A stretch of 64,000 nt of DNA. Origin: an uncultured Eubacteriales bacterium (lineage in GTDB: Bacteria > Bacillota > Clostridia > Oscillospirales > Oscillospiraceae). Each line of letters begins with the position of its first letter. The first letter of the stretch is position 1. Below the pieces are notes generated by a model. That model made no database searches and was not told where the DNA came from. It saw only the letters and a list, made by a program, of their open reading frames with translations. Below are positions 8,274 to 16,238 of this stretch, piece after piece. Location of the stretch: the NCBI GenBank assembly GCA_900546615.1, contig URDJ01000010.1:1-64000 (forward strand). The letters are read 5' to 3'. The translations under genes were made by a program, and so were the position numbers.

Positions 8274-8398
8274 TCCTCAGCGCCCCTGTCCCGCAGCCCA
8301 TGGAGCCAGTACATCAGCAGCGTGAAAAAACCCCACATGAACGCCCGGCCCCGCGCCAGCACCTGCCGCTCGTCATATTCGTCCCTGTTGAACGCCAT
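8270..8398 (-). CDS. 42-residue small membrane protein
   Basis: Short ORF starting at ATG 8398. The N-terminal half is charged (DEYDERQ, then RGR). One hydrophobic segment follows (about residues 19-32, FMWGFFTLLMYWLH), then a short basic/acidic tail. GAAGGGAG lies 7-8 bases before the ATG and a consensus promoter stands upstream. The stop overlaps the ATG of the XRE regulator. Resembles the truncated membrane partners seen beside stand-alone XRE proteins. Function unknown. Confidence 0.72.
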   Translation of the reverse strand: MAFNRDEYDERQVLARGRAFMWGFFTLLMYWLHGLRDRGAEE

Positions 8399-8425
8399 CC
8401 TGAACACTCCCTTCCTTCTGCCCGG

Positions 8426-8454
8426 AGTATAACATTCGCCCGACAAAATGTCAA
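8426..8454 (-). promoter_or_regulatory. Promoter of the small membrane protein/XRE pair
   Basis: On the minus strand: TTGACA (8454-8449), 17-base spacer, TATACT (8431-8426). Confidence 0.85.
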
Positions 8455-8477
8455 GTATATTTTACTTAATATCGCAT

Positions 8478-8504
8478 AAAAACGTCCCCGGTCTCCCGGG
8501 GGCG
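8478..8504 (-). terminator. Terminator after the LOG-family gene
   Basis: Minus-strand hairpin with arms ACG-C-CCCCGG and CCGGGG-A-CGT (one mismatch), loop GAGA, then TTTTTA. Confidence 0.8.
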
Positions 8505-8508
8505 TATC

Positions 8509-9105
8509 TCATTTTACGTTATACTTGCCCAGTATCTTTTCCTTCCAGACGTCCTCCGGCTCGGCCTCGTAGCTCTCGACGTAGTCGAGCAGGGCGCTGG
8601 GCTCGTCGAAGATGGCGTAGAGCGCGTGGCCGTCCTCGGGGAAGAAGCGCTCGTCCACGGCCTTCGTGAGCATGGCCTCCATGGCGTCGTAGTAGCCCAG
8701 CGTGTTCAGCACGGCCATGGCCTTGGCGTGGCGGCCCAGCTGCTTGAGCGTCAGGGCCTCGAAGAATTCCTCGAAGGTGCCGATACCGCCCGGCAGGGTG
8801 ATAAAGGCCTCGGACATATCCTCCATGGTCTTCTTGCGCTCGGACATGGTCTCGGTGAAGATCATCTGAGTGCAGCCCTCGTAGAGTATGCCCGGCTCAT
8901 CGAAGAACCGTGGGGCGACGCCGATGATGCCCTTGGCGCCGGCGCTCGCCATACCCCTTGCCGCCGCGCCCATGAGGCCGCTCGTGCCGCCGCCGAACAC
9001 CAGCTCGTGCCCTCGCCGGGCCATCTCAGCGCCCAGCTCGAAGGCGGCGTCGTAGTATTCCTGTCTCAGCTCGCGGCTCGAGGCCCCGAACACGCATATT
9101 CTCAT
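8509..9105 (-). CDS. LOG-family nucleotide 5'-monophosphate phosphoribohydrolase (TIGR00730 type)
   Basis: Rossmann-fold enzyme that splits nucleoside monophosphates to base and ribose 5-phosphate. Signature PGGIGTFEEFFE is present. SERKKTM takes the place of the usual HERK loop. About 198 residues. ATG at 9105 is preferred because GAGGAG, inside the 3' end of the upstream gene, is correctly spaced. It is the second gene of a pair with a glycerol-1-phosphate dehydrogenase. The physiological substrate is not known. Confidence 0.88.
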   Translation of the reverse strand: MRICVFGASSRELRQEYYDAAFELGAEMARRGHELVFGGGTSGLMGAAARGMASAGAKGIIGVAPRFFDEPGILYEGCTQMIFTETMSERKKTMEDMSEAFITLPGGIGTFEEFFEALTLKQLGRHAKAMAVLNTLGYYDAMEAMLTKAVDERFFPEDGHALYAIFDEPSALLDYVESYEAEPEDVWKEKILGKYNVK

Positions 9106-9112
9106 CTTCCGT

Positions 9113-10351
9113 TCACTCCTCAAAATCCAGCACGCGCCGCATCCTCGCCAGCGTCAGCCGGTTGCGTATCGCGGCCGAGATATCCAGCACCTCGTCGGAG
9201 AGCGACTCGTCTATGCCTATGTCCGAGAGCCGGTATTTCCCGTCGAGGCCCTGGAACACCGCCGCGAACTCCTCCGCCGTCGGGATGTTCGAGACGATAT
9301 CGCGTATCTCGTCCCAGTGGTCGACGATGTTCTGCGGCTCGAAGGCCGCGAGCACGTCGTTTTTGTTCTCCTCTATGATGCCCTCGGCGAGCGGGCCGAA
9401 CTTCTCGCGTATCCAGCTCTCCGGCAGCGGCTCGAAGGGCTTCGCCTTCGGCGTCTTTTTCATCATCCGGTGATACTCGCCCGCGCAAATGACCGAGCCG
9501 ACGCCGACGCACTCGCCGTGGATGCCGTGCGCGCCCTCGAACCTCGGCGGCTTCATCTCGACGAGGTGGGCAACGAGGTGCTCCGCGCCCGAGGCCGCCC
9601 GCGAGTTGCCCAGCATCTGCATCGACAGCCCCGATATCATCTGGGCCATGGTCATGGCCTCGAAATCCGGCTCGTCGCCGTCGAGCAGCGCGTCCGCGCA
9701 GGAGACCATCATGTCCAGCGCCTGCTGTGCCATGCCCGCGACGCGCTCGCAGTAGTATTCGCCCGACGCTATGTGCGCTATCTTCCAGTCCGCGAGCGAG
9801 ATGTGCTTCGACAGTATGTCCGCGACGCCGCTGACAGTGAGGAACATGGGCGAGCCGGCGATTATATTCAGGTCCGCTGCGACCAGCGCCGGGGCCGACA
9901 TGGGTATCGAGCGCTTGTGACCGTCTATCACCACCGAGCACACGTTTGCCGTGAACCCGTCGGAACTCGCGAGCGTCGGTATCGCCACGAATGGGATGCC
10001 CATGTGGAAGGCGTTATAGCGCGCAAAGTCCATGAGCGTGCCGCTGCCGACGGTGACGATGACGTCCGGGTCTTCCAGCTGGGGTATGATGCCCTCGATG
10101 AGGCTTTTTTCAGAGTGCAGTCCCTTCGCCTCGAGCACTATCTCCTTGTCGGCCCGGACGTGGACCATGCCGGGCAGGTTGTATGTATTGGTATCGTAGA
10201 GCACGGTGCGGCGGCCTGTCAGCCCGCACTGCTCCATGCAGCTGTCGAAATGCCGCAGGGCGTCGTACTCGACGACTACCATTCTGGTCTCCAGCGGGTG
10301 TTCCCGTCCGCAGGGGCAGGGCCCGGAATACTGCGCGCAGTCAATTATCAA
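9113..10351 (-). CDS. egsA: sn-glycerol-1-phosphate dehydrogenase (AraM/EgsA type)
   Basis: Cytosolic metal-dependent enzyme that reduces dihydroxyacetone phosphate to sn-glycerol 1-phosphate, the archaeal-type backbone, also found in Bacillus (AraM). VGSGTLMDFARY is the NAD(P)-binding loop, PTLASSDGFTA is the family signature, and SGAEHLVAH plus GAHGIHGE carry metal-ligand histidines. TTG at 10351 has AAAGGAGG seven bases upstream; the longer ATG start precedes that site. 412 residues. No PcrB-type prenyltransferase is nearby, so the fate of the product is unknown. Confidence 0.87.
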   Translation of the reverse strand: MIIDCAQYSGPCPCGREHPLETRMVVVEYDALRHFDSCMEQCGLTGRRTVLYDTNTYNLPGMVHVRADKEIVLEAKGLHSEKSLIEGIIPQLEDPDVIVTVGSGTLMDFARYNAFHMGIPFVAIPTLASSDGFTANVCSVVIDGHKRSIPMSAPALVAADLNIIAGSPMFLTVSGVADILSKHISLADWKIAHIASGEYYCERVAGMAQQALDMMVSCADALLDGDEPDFEAMTMAQMISGLSMQMLGNSRAASGAEHLVAHLVEMKPPRFEGAHGIHGECVGVGSVICAGEYHRMMKKTPKAKPFEPLPESWIREKFGPLAEGIIEENKNDVLAAFEPQNIVDHWDEIRDIVSNIPTAEEFAAVFQGLDGKYRLSDIGIDESLSDEVLDISAAIRNRLTLARMRRVLDFEE

Positions 10352-10421
10352 GCAATGACCTCCTTTATATCTCATTTACATCAGTACAACGACTTTACCA
10401 CACATCCGCCCCGAAAGCAAC

Positions 10422-10453
10422 AGGCCGTCCCGGTATCCAGCCCGGAACGGCCT
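10422..10453 (-). terminator. Hairpin after the transketolase genes
   Basis: Minus strand: GGCCGT-T-CCGG pairs with CCGG-G-ACGGCC across an 8-base loop. The T-rich tail TGTTGCTTTC is weak. Confidence 0.55.
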
Positions 10454-10469
10454 ATTGTGAATTATTTAT

Positions 10470-11417
10470 TTATTTCTTCAGCTTCAGGGCCTGCCTGACC
10501 TTTGCCGCTATGCCTTCGGCAGTCAGGCCGTAGGCTTCCAGCACCTTCTCGGCCTTGCCGGAGCGCCCGAACTCATCGTACACCCCGTGCCTCACTACGG
10601 GCACCGGATTCGTCTCCGCGATGTACGCCGCTATCGCGCTGCCGAGGCCGCCCATGACACTGTGCTCCTCAGTGGTGACGATGCAGCCGGTCTCCTTCGC
10701 GGCGGCGTCGAGCGCCTCTTTGTCTATGGGCTTGACGGTGTGGAAGTCCAGCACCCTCGCCGAGACGCCCTCGGCCTCGAGCGCCTCCGCTGCGGCCAGC
10801 GCACGCTGCACCATGAGGCCGGTAGCGCATATGGTCACGTCGCCGCCCTCGCGCAGCTTCGCCGCACGGCCTATCTCGAACTTATAGCCCTCGACCGAGT
10901 CCGTCACGTTCTCGACCGCCATCCTCCCCAGCCGCATATACGCCGGGCCGACGTACTCGATGAGCGCCAGCACCGCCTGACGCATCTCGTTGCCGTCGCA
11001 GGGATTGAGCACCAGCATGCCGGGGATGGCGCTCATGAGCGCCAGATCCTCGAGGCACTGGTGGGTCGCGCCGTCCTCGCCCACCGACAGGCCGCCGTGC
11101 GAGCCTATGCACTTCACGTTCAGGCCCGGGTATGCCACGGAATTGCGCACCTGCTCGTAGGCCCTGCCCGCCGTGAACATGGCGAAGGAGTTGGCAAAGG
11201 GCTTCTTCCCGCAGGTCGCAAGGCCCGCCGCCACGCCTATCATGTTCGCCTCGGCGATGCCCATATCGAGGAAACGCTCCGGATACGCCTTCGCGAAGCC
11301 CTTCGTCATCGTCGCGCTCGAGAGGTCGGCGTCGAGGACGATAAGCTCCGGGTATTTCTCCGCCAGCTCTACCAGCATCTCGCCGTAGACCGCGCGTGTA
11401 GCCTTTTTCTCCGCCAT
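10470..11417 (-). CDS. Transketolase, C-terminal (pyrimidine-binding) subunit
   Basis: Second half of a split transketolase that shuttles two-carbon units between ketose and aldose phosphates. 315 residues carrying the Pyr domain (EANMIGVAAGLATCGKKPF, with the catalytic glutamate region) and the C-terminal domain (GCIVTTEEHSVMGGLGSAIA). It follows the N-terminal subunit with one base between stop and ATG. Split forms like this are common in Clostridia and Archaea. Confidence 0.92.
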   Translation of the reverse strand: MAEKKATRAVYGEMLVELAEKYPELIVLDADLSSATMTKGFAKAYPERFLDMGIAEANMIGVAAGLATCGKKPFANSFAMFTAGRAYEQVRNSVAYPGLNVKCIGSHGGLSVGEDGATHQCLEDLALMSAIPGMLVLNPCDGNEMRQAVLALIEYVGPAYMRLGRMAVENVTDSVEGYKFEIGRAAKLREGGDVTICATGLMVQRALAAAEALEAEGVSARVLDFHTVKPIDKEALDAAAKETGCIVTTEEHSVMGGLGSAIAAYIAETNPVPVVRHGVYDEFGRSGKAEKVLEAYGLTAEGIAAKVRQALKLKK

Positions 11418-11418
11418 C

Positions 11419-12255
11419 TCATTCCACCTCCAGTTTCGCGACGGCCGCGTTCAGCTCCGCCATCGCCTGCTCGTACTGCTCCGCGTTCGGCGCCTTGCCG
11501 TGCCAGCCCGCGTCGTTCTCCATGAAGGATACGCCCTTGCCCTTCACCGTCTTTGCCAGTATGACGCTCGGGCGGCCCTCGGTCGCCTTCGCCTGCGCGA
11601 GGGCAGCGCGCAGCGACTCAAAATCGTGACCGTCCGCCTTTATGGCGTTCCAGCCGAAGGCCTCGAACTTCGCATCCAGCGGCTCCGTCGGCATGACGTC
11701 CGCCGTCCTGCCGTCTATCTGCAGCCCGTTCACGTCCACGATGCCGCAGAGCTTGTCCAGCTTATACTTTGCCGCGGCCATGGCAGCCTCCCAGATCTGG
11801 CCTTCCTCGACCTCACCGTCGCCCATGAGCGCGTAGACCCTGTAGTCCGCGCCGTCGAGCGCCCCGGCGATCGCCATGCCCACCGCTGCCGACAGGCCCT
11901 GGCCCAGCGAGCCGGTCGACATGTCCACGCCCGGCACGTTCACCATGTCCGGGTGGCCCGACATGTGCCCATCGATGCTGCGGAACAGCTCCAGCTGCTT
12001 TTCAGGGAAAAATCCCCTCAGCGCAAGTATCGAGTACAGCGCCGGGGTGCAGTGGCCCTTGCTCATCACGAACCTGTCGCGTCCCGGGGCCTTCGGCTCC
12101 GCGGGGTCTACCCTCAGCTGCTCGAAATACAGCTCCGTCAATATGTCCATGGCCGAGAGCGAACCGCCTATGTGCCCGCTGGCCGCGCGGAACACCATCT
12201 CCATGCCCAGACGCCGCCCCTTTGCGGCGATGAGCTCAAGCTCACCTGTCGTCAT
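11419..12255 (-). CDS. Transketolase, N-terminal (thiamin diphosphate-binding) subunit
   Basis: 278 residues. The ThDP motif is GDGEVEEGQIWEAAMAA (GDG...N-type). KGHCTPALYSIL and TGSLGQGLSAAVGMA are further transketolase signatures. ATG at 12255 was chosen because CAGGAGG lies 7 bases upstream; a closer ATG six bases earlier is too near. It has its own TTGAAA/TATAAT promoter and is followed by the C-terminal subunit. Confidence 0.92.
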   Translation of the reverse strand: MTTGELELIAAKGRRLGMEMVFRAASGHIGGSLSAMDILTELYFEQLRVDPAEPKAPGRDRFVMSKGHCTPALYSILALRGFFPEKQLELFRSIDGHMSGHPDMVNVPGVDMSTGSLGQGLSAAVGMAIAGALDGADYRVYALMGDGEVEEGQIWEAAMAAAKYKLDKLCGIVDVNGLQIDGRTADVMPTEPLDAKFEAFGWNAIKADGHDFESLRAALAQAKATEGRPSVILAKTVKGKGVSFMENDAGWHGKAPNAEQYEQAMAELNAAVAKLEVE

Positions 12256-12294
12256 ATCCATGCCTCCTGACATCAATTTTGCCGGTCTTGAGCC

Positions 12295-12323
12295 ATTATA
12301 CCACTCCGTTTCCCTCATTTCAA
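12295..12323 (-). promoter_or_regulatory. Promoter of the split transketolase
   Basis: Minus strand TTGAAA (12323-12318), 17-base spacer, TATAAT (12300-12295). Confidence 0.8.
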
Positions 12324-12364
12324 GGCGATAGCCGGCGAAGGAGAAAGTCTCGCCTAACTCGGAC

Positions 12365-12393
12365 TTGTAAAATTTTCAGCTATGGGCTATAAT
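12365..12393 (+). promoter_or_regulatory. Promoter of the degV-family gene
   Basis: TTGTAA, 17 bases, TATAAT. Divergent from the transketolase promoter. Confidence 0.8.
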
Positions 12394-12429
12394 CGACCGG
12401 CAGGTAATACTTAGAAAGGTGAAATAACT

Positions 12430-13308
12430 ATGGCCGACTATATCAAATACCAGATAACCGCAGATTCCGGCTGCGACCTCTCGCTGGAAAAGTGCGAGGA
12501 GCGCGGCGTGCTGCCGTACAAGATGCCCTTTACGATGGATGGCGTGCCGATGACGGACGGCATGACGGAGGAGAGCTTCCGGCAGTTTTACGACCTCATG
12601 CGCGCGGGCGGGATAGCAAGGACGAGCCAGATAAACCCGGATGAATTCACGCAGTTCTGGCGCCCGCTGGCTGAGGCGGGGGTTCCGGTGCTGCACGTCT
12701 CGCTGGCGGCGGCGATCTCCGGCTCCTGCAACAACGCGCGCATCGCGGCGCAGTCGCTCATGGAGGAACACCCCGGCTGGATATGCCGCGTGGTGGACTC
12801 CGCCAACGCCTCGGCGGGCTTTGGGCTGGTGGTCCTCAGGGCCGCCGACAACCGGGATAAGGGCATGGCGCTCGAGGAAAATGCAAGGGAGCTGGAGAGC
12901 ATCGTCCACAACGTGAACTCCATCTTCACTACGAATGACCTCACCTATCTCTACCGGGGCGGGCGCGTGAGCAAGACGGCCGCTGCCTTCGGTACGGCGC
13001 TGAACATCGTGCCCATCATGCACCTCGACTACGAGGGGCATCTCGAGGTCTGGCAGAAGGTCCGGGGCGACAAGCAGTGCTTCAAAAAGGTGCTCAGGGA
13101 TATCCAGGAGCTGGTCGTGGACGCCGCGGGCCAGACGCTCATCGTCTCCGAGGCCGACGCGCCGGAGAAGGCTCGCGAGTATGGGCACGCGCTGGTCGAG
13201 ACCTGCGACTTCCGCGACGTGTTCTATACCCACATCGGACCCATCATCGGCGCGCACACCGGGCCGGGCCTCATATCGGTGTTTTTTGTAGGAAAAGAGA
13301 GGACCTGA
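12430..13308 (+). CDS. DegV-family fatty-acid-binding protein
   Basis: Members bind a single fatty acid and can serve as FakB subunits that present it to the FakA kinase. ITADSGCDLS at the N-terminus, RTSQINPDEF near 64, AAAISGSCNNA near 97 and the YLYRGGRVSKTAA ligand loop near 175 are family hallmarks. 292 residues. No FakA is nearby. Start ATG 12430 with GAAAGGTG upstream. It is followed by a CapA-like gene on the same strand. Confidence 0.9.
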   Translation: MADYIKYQITADSGCDLSLEKCEERGVLPYKMPFTMDGVPMTDGMTEESFRQFYDLMRAGGIARTSQINPDEFTQFWRPLAEAGVPVLHVSLAAAISGSCNNARIAAQSLMEEHPGWICRVVDSANASAGFGLVVLRAADNRDKGMALEENARELESIVHNVNSIFTTNDLTYLYRGGRVSKTAAAFGTALNIVPIMHLDYEGHLEVWQKVRGDKQCFKKVLRDIQELVVDAAGQTLIVSEADAPEKAREYGHALVETCDFRDVFYTHIGPIIGAHTGPGLISVFFVGKERT

Positions 13309-13348
13309 GCGGGAACATTTCCGCGCCGTTTGATGTCTCACATAAGCT

Positions 13349-14548
13349 ATGAACGCTGCAAAGAGATTTACGCTGATTTTGATACTTATAGCAGCCGTGG
13401 CTGCGCTGGGTCTTCTGCTGTTCGTCCGACTGGCGGGCGAACCGGAGCCGCCGGTCACGGCTGCGCCTGCTGCCTCGGAGGCCCCCTCTCCGACACCGTC
13501 GCCGACGCCCACGCCTGAGCCGGAGCCTGCACCCTCGCCCACGCCTGAGCCGGAGCCGGAGTATTTCACCGTCTCCATGGTCGGCGACTGCACCCTCAGC
13601 TCGTCTCAGCTCTACCCGCACTTCGAGTACATAGTCGACGGGGACATGAGCTGGCCCTTCTCGGGCACGGTGCAGTATTTCGAGGACGACTACCTCACGA
13701 TAGCCAACCTGGAGTGCAGCCTCTCGGAGGAGAAGCTCACGGGCTATACGACCTTCTGGTTCTGCGGCGCGGCGGAGAACGCGCAGATACTTGTGGACGG
13801 CTCCGTGGAGTTCGTGACCCTGGGGAACAACCACACCATGGACTTCGGCCAGACCGGGCTGGAGAATACGAAGGCGACGCTCGACAGCTGCGGCATAGCC
13901 TATGGCGAACCGGACGGCAGCTATGTCTACCAGCGGGACGACGGCATAACGATTGGCCTGTACGCTGCCAAGTGGCTGGCCACGCAGTCGGAGATCGTCA
14001 GCGGCGTCTCGGCGCTGGCGCAGAGGGACGACATTGACATCGTCATCTGCCTGATGCACTGGGGCAATGAGGGCAGCTACCGCCTGACGGAGAACCAGAC
14101 TCAGCTCGGGCAGGCGGCGATCGACGCCGGTGCGGACATTGTATACGGCTCGCACCCGCATGTCCTGCAGCAGATAGACGAGTATAACGGCGGCTGCATA
14201 GTGAACAGCCTGGGCAACTGGGTCTTCGGCGGCAACACCGCGCCGAGGGACAGGGACACGGCCATAGTGCAGTTCACGATAAAGCGCGACGTCGACGGCA
14301 CGGTGACGGTCGAGGGCTGGGAGGCCATCCCCTGCCGGCTGTCGAGCACCGTTGCCTATAACGACTACCGACCCGAGCCCTACGAGGAGGGCACTGAGGA
14401 ATACGAACGGGCCATGTCCAAGCTGCTGGGCACCTTCACCGGCCCCGACCTGGTGGTGGACTACTCGCAATACCACCAAAACGAAGAAGATACCCCCGCG
14501 TCCGACTCGCCCGACGCCGAGATCACCCAGCTGCCCGAGCAGCCGTAA
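13349..14548 (+). CDS. CapA-like poly-gamma-glutamate/envelope metallophosphatase-family protein
   Basis: Membrane-anchored extracytoplasmic protein. A signal anchor (about 8-27) and a Pro/Thr/Glu spacer (about 32-71) precede a calcineurin-like CapA domain. Conserved motifs: MVGDCTLSS, TLGNNHTMDFG, MHWGNEGSY and YGSHPHVLQ, which hold the predicted metal-binding Asp, Asn and His residues. 399 residues. No other capsule gene is adjacent, so a role in polyglutamate synthesis is not supported here. Ends at a strong bidirectional hairpin. Confidence 0.88.
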   Translation: MNAAKRFTLILILIAAVAALGLLLFVRLAGEPEPPVTAAPAASEAPSPTPSPTPTPEPEPAPSPTPEPEPEYFTVSMVGDCTLSSSQLYPHFEYIVDGDMSWPFSGTVQYFEDDYLTIANLECSLSEEKLTGYTTFWFCGAAENAQILVDGSVEFVTLGNNHTMDFGQTGLENTKATLDSCGIAYGEPDGSYVYQRDDGITIGLYAAKWLATQSEIVSGVSALAQRDDIDIVICLMHWGNEGSYRLTENQTQLGQAAIDAGADIVYGSHPHVLQQIDEYNGGCIVNSLGNWVFGGNTAPRDRDTAIVQFTIKRDVDGTVTVEGWEAIPCRLSSTVAYNDYRPEPYEEGTEEYERAMSKLLGTFTGPDLVVDYSQYHQNEEDTPASDSPDAEITQLPEQP

Positions 14549-14564
14549 AAACAGGGCATACAAA

Positions 14565-14615
14565 ACCGCGAGCGCCGCTGACCGTTTCCGGTCTCGGCGC
14601 TCGCGGTCTCTTATT
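14565..14615. terminator. Bidirectional terminator between capA-like gene and yabR
   Basis: Perfect 13-bp outer stem ACCGCGAGCGCCG/CGGCGCTCGCGGT and an inner GACC/GGTC stem. A CTCTTATT tail follows on the plus side. The two flanking genes converge on it. Confidence 0.8.
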
Positions 14616-14626
14616 ACCTTTCCCGC

Positions 14627-15076
14627 TCAGCGGCGGCGGCGGGAGGTGCGGTGGTCCGAGTACATCTTGTTGTCGGCCATCCTGCTGTCCGACTCCTGCA
14701 TGAACTGCTTCAGCTTGTCCTCAAAGCTCGCGTCCCCTGTGGGGCCGTTCGCCCTCGGCATCGGCTGCCGGGCGTTGTACTGCTGCCTCGGCTGCTGGGA
14801 CGCCCCCTGCGGCCGCGCAGGCCTCCGCTCTGGCCTCGGCTGCTCCTCCGCCTTCTTGATGGAAAGATTGATCTTCCCATCCTCGCTGATGCCTATCACC
14901 TTCACCTTGACGGTCTGCCCGTCCTGAACGTAGTCGCGCACATCGCTCACAAACGTGTTCGCGATCTCCGAGATGTGCACCAGTCCGCTCTTGCCCTCAG
15001 GCAGCGCCACGAACGCCCCGAACTTCGTTATGCCCGTGACCTTGCCTTCCGTTACCATTCCCACCTGAAGCTGCAT
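14627..15076 (-). CDS. yabR: S1 domain RNA-binding protein (YabR-like)
   Basis: The N-terminal S1 OB-fold (residues 1-75: VGMVTEGKVTGITKFGAFV, then GLVHISEIA) binds RNA. A Pro/Arg/Gln-rich linker and a basic tail ending HRTSRRRR follow. 149 residues. It lies directly downstream of divIC, as in Bacillus, and closes the yabP-yabQ-divIC-yabR cluster. The role in Bacillus homologues is poorly defined. Confidence 0.85.
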   Translation of the reverse strand: MQLQVGMVTEGKVTGITKFGAFVALPEGKSGLVHISEIANTFVSDVRDYVQDGQTVKVKVIGISEDGKINLSIKKAEEQPRPERRPARPQGASQQPRQQYNARQPMPRANGPTGDASFEDKLKQFMQESDSRMADNKMYSDHRTSRRRR

Positions 15077-15085
15077 CTGTGCTCT

Positions 15086-15385
15086 TTATCCCCCTGTATG
15101 TAATTCATGGTCGCCGCTCAAAATTATGATATCCCCCGGATATGCCAGGCCCAGCCGCTCCCTCGCGAGCCGCTCCGCCGTATCCTCATCCAAACCGCCC
15201 TGCGTAAGAGTCAGCAGCCTCGAGTTTTCTTTCTCCAGCTCCTCGGCCTCGGCGCCCAGCCCCTCGAGTTCCATCTCGCAGGCTTTAAGCTCCGCCGCCG
15301 TCGCCGTGAGGCTTGCCAGCGCGTACAGCGACACCGCCGCTGCCAGCGTAATCATAACTGCCCTTGCGCGCCTCAGTGCCAGCAC
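15086..15385 (-). CDS. divIC: Septum formation initiator, DivIC/FtsB family
   Basis: Bitopic division protein with a short basic N-terminus, one membrane segment (about 11-30), a coiled coil rich in Leu/Glu (34-60) and the family C-terminus ARERLGLAYPGDIII. Two starts are possible: GTG 15385, or ATG 15355 with AAGGG five bases upstream, which I slightly prefer biologically. The 5' end overlaps the 3' end of yabQ by 71-101 bases in another frame. Confidence 0.82.
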   Translation of the reverse strand: MLALRRARAVMITLAAAVSLYALASLTATAAELKACEMELEGLGAEAEELEKENSRLLTLTQGGLDEDTAERLARERLGLAYPGDIIILSGDHELHTGG

Positions 15386-15821
15386 TCCCTTCGCTCCTGC
15401 GCCGGTTTTTCATCATTGTAAACCTTGCGAGAAATTTTGGGAAGATATTTTTTTGAATTTTTTCTAATTTTCTGAGTTTCGACAGCCCTCTGCGCAGCGG
15501 AAGGCAGGCCCGGTGCAGCCTCCTGACAAAAAATCCGAAGATCTTCCTCACGCTGGCCGAGACCGTGAGCGCATACAGCGCCCAGCCGCCGCCCATGCAC
15601 GCGAGCATGAACAGCCGAAGGCTTCCCTCGCCCGGCCCCAGCCCGAACGCAAACAGCCCAAAGCACAACAGCGCACAGAACACAAGGTCGCACAACACCG
15701 CCGTGAGCCTGCCCCCGGCACGCCGCAGCTCCCTCAAAAAATCGTACGCCACCCCGACGCACGCGCCCAGCCCCAGCGAGAGCAGCGCCTGCATCAGCTC
15801 CTGCGTTATCGGCCGCTCCAT
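15285..15821 (-). CDS. yabQ: Spore cortex biosynthesis protein YabQ
   Basis: Multi-pass membrane protein of the mother cell needed for cortex formation in Bacillus. The N-terminal pattern ITQELMQALLSLGLGACVG, four hydrophobic segments and the segment YDFLRELRR are typical, followed by a Lys/Arg-rich tail. 178 residues. The ATG shares one base with the yabP stop. The last 30 or so residues overlap divIC and read as low-complexity Gly/Ser/Lys, so they may be a by-product of the overlap. Confidence 0.82.
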   Translation of the reverse strand: MERPITQELMQALLSLGLGACVGVAYDFLRELRRAGGRLTAVLCDLVFCALLCFGLFAFGLGPGEGSLRLFMLACMGGGWALYALTVSASVRKIFGFFVRRLHRACLPLRRGLSKLRKLEKIQKNIFPKFLARFTMMKNRRRSEGSAGTEARKGSYDYAGSGGVAVRAGKPHGDGGGA

Positions 15822-16105
15822 CAGCCGAACAGGCGGCTCAAGAAACCGCTCACCGGACGCTCGTCCTCATAGCCCAGCTCCACGACCCGGCCCTCCACCG
15901 CAAGCTCGCCAGTCTCCACGCTCAGCTTGCCTATGCGCAGGCCCTCGCCCACTATCGTCAGCCGGCCCTTCGCCGTCATCAGCTCTATCCTGTCCTCGTC
16001 AAAACGGCCGACCTCGTCCACGCCCGTCACCGTCAGACGCTCGCGCTCGTCGATGACCAGCCGGTGCGGCCTCGCCGCGGGCAGCGCCCTGTCCTCGTAG
16101 CCCAT
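15821..16105 (-). CDS. yabP: Sporulation protein YabP
   Basis: Small YabP/YqfC-family protein, 94 residues, built of short beta strands: LVIDERERLTVTGVDEVGRFDE, then LTIVGEGLRIGKLSVETGELAVEG. It acts with YabQ in spore envelope assembly in Bacillus. GGGAG lies 9 bases before the ATG. First gene of the cluster. Its upstream region is expected to hold a sporulation-sigma promoter, but none is clearly readable. Confidence 0.88.
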   Translation of the reverse strand: MGYEDRALPAARPHRLVIDERERLTVTGVDEVGRFDEDRIELMTAKGRLTIVGEGLRIGKLSVETGELAVEGRVVELGYEDERPVSGFLSRLFG

Positions 16106-16187
16106 GCCGTCACGCTCCCTTCTACCCTAAGGTATGCGGACAGGCACTGAGAAAACTGTGACCTTTTGGCTTTCTTTGCCGAAAGCC

Positions 16188-16215
16188 TTGACCGCCTCCG
16201 AAAATGTGTTATGTT
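16188..16215 (+). promoter_or_regulatory. Promoter, with a hairpin over the downstream ribosome site
   Basis: TTGACC, 16 bases, TATGTT. A hairpin (ACCGCCTCCGA 16191-16201 with TCGGAGGTGGT 16221-16231) overlaps this promoter and includes the Shine-Dalgarno site, followed directly by T7. A transcript starting here lacks the 5' arm; a transcript from further upstream would fold or terminate. Confidence 0.5.
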
Positions 16216-16238
16216 AACTCTCGGAGGTGGTTTTTTTC

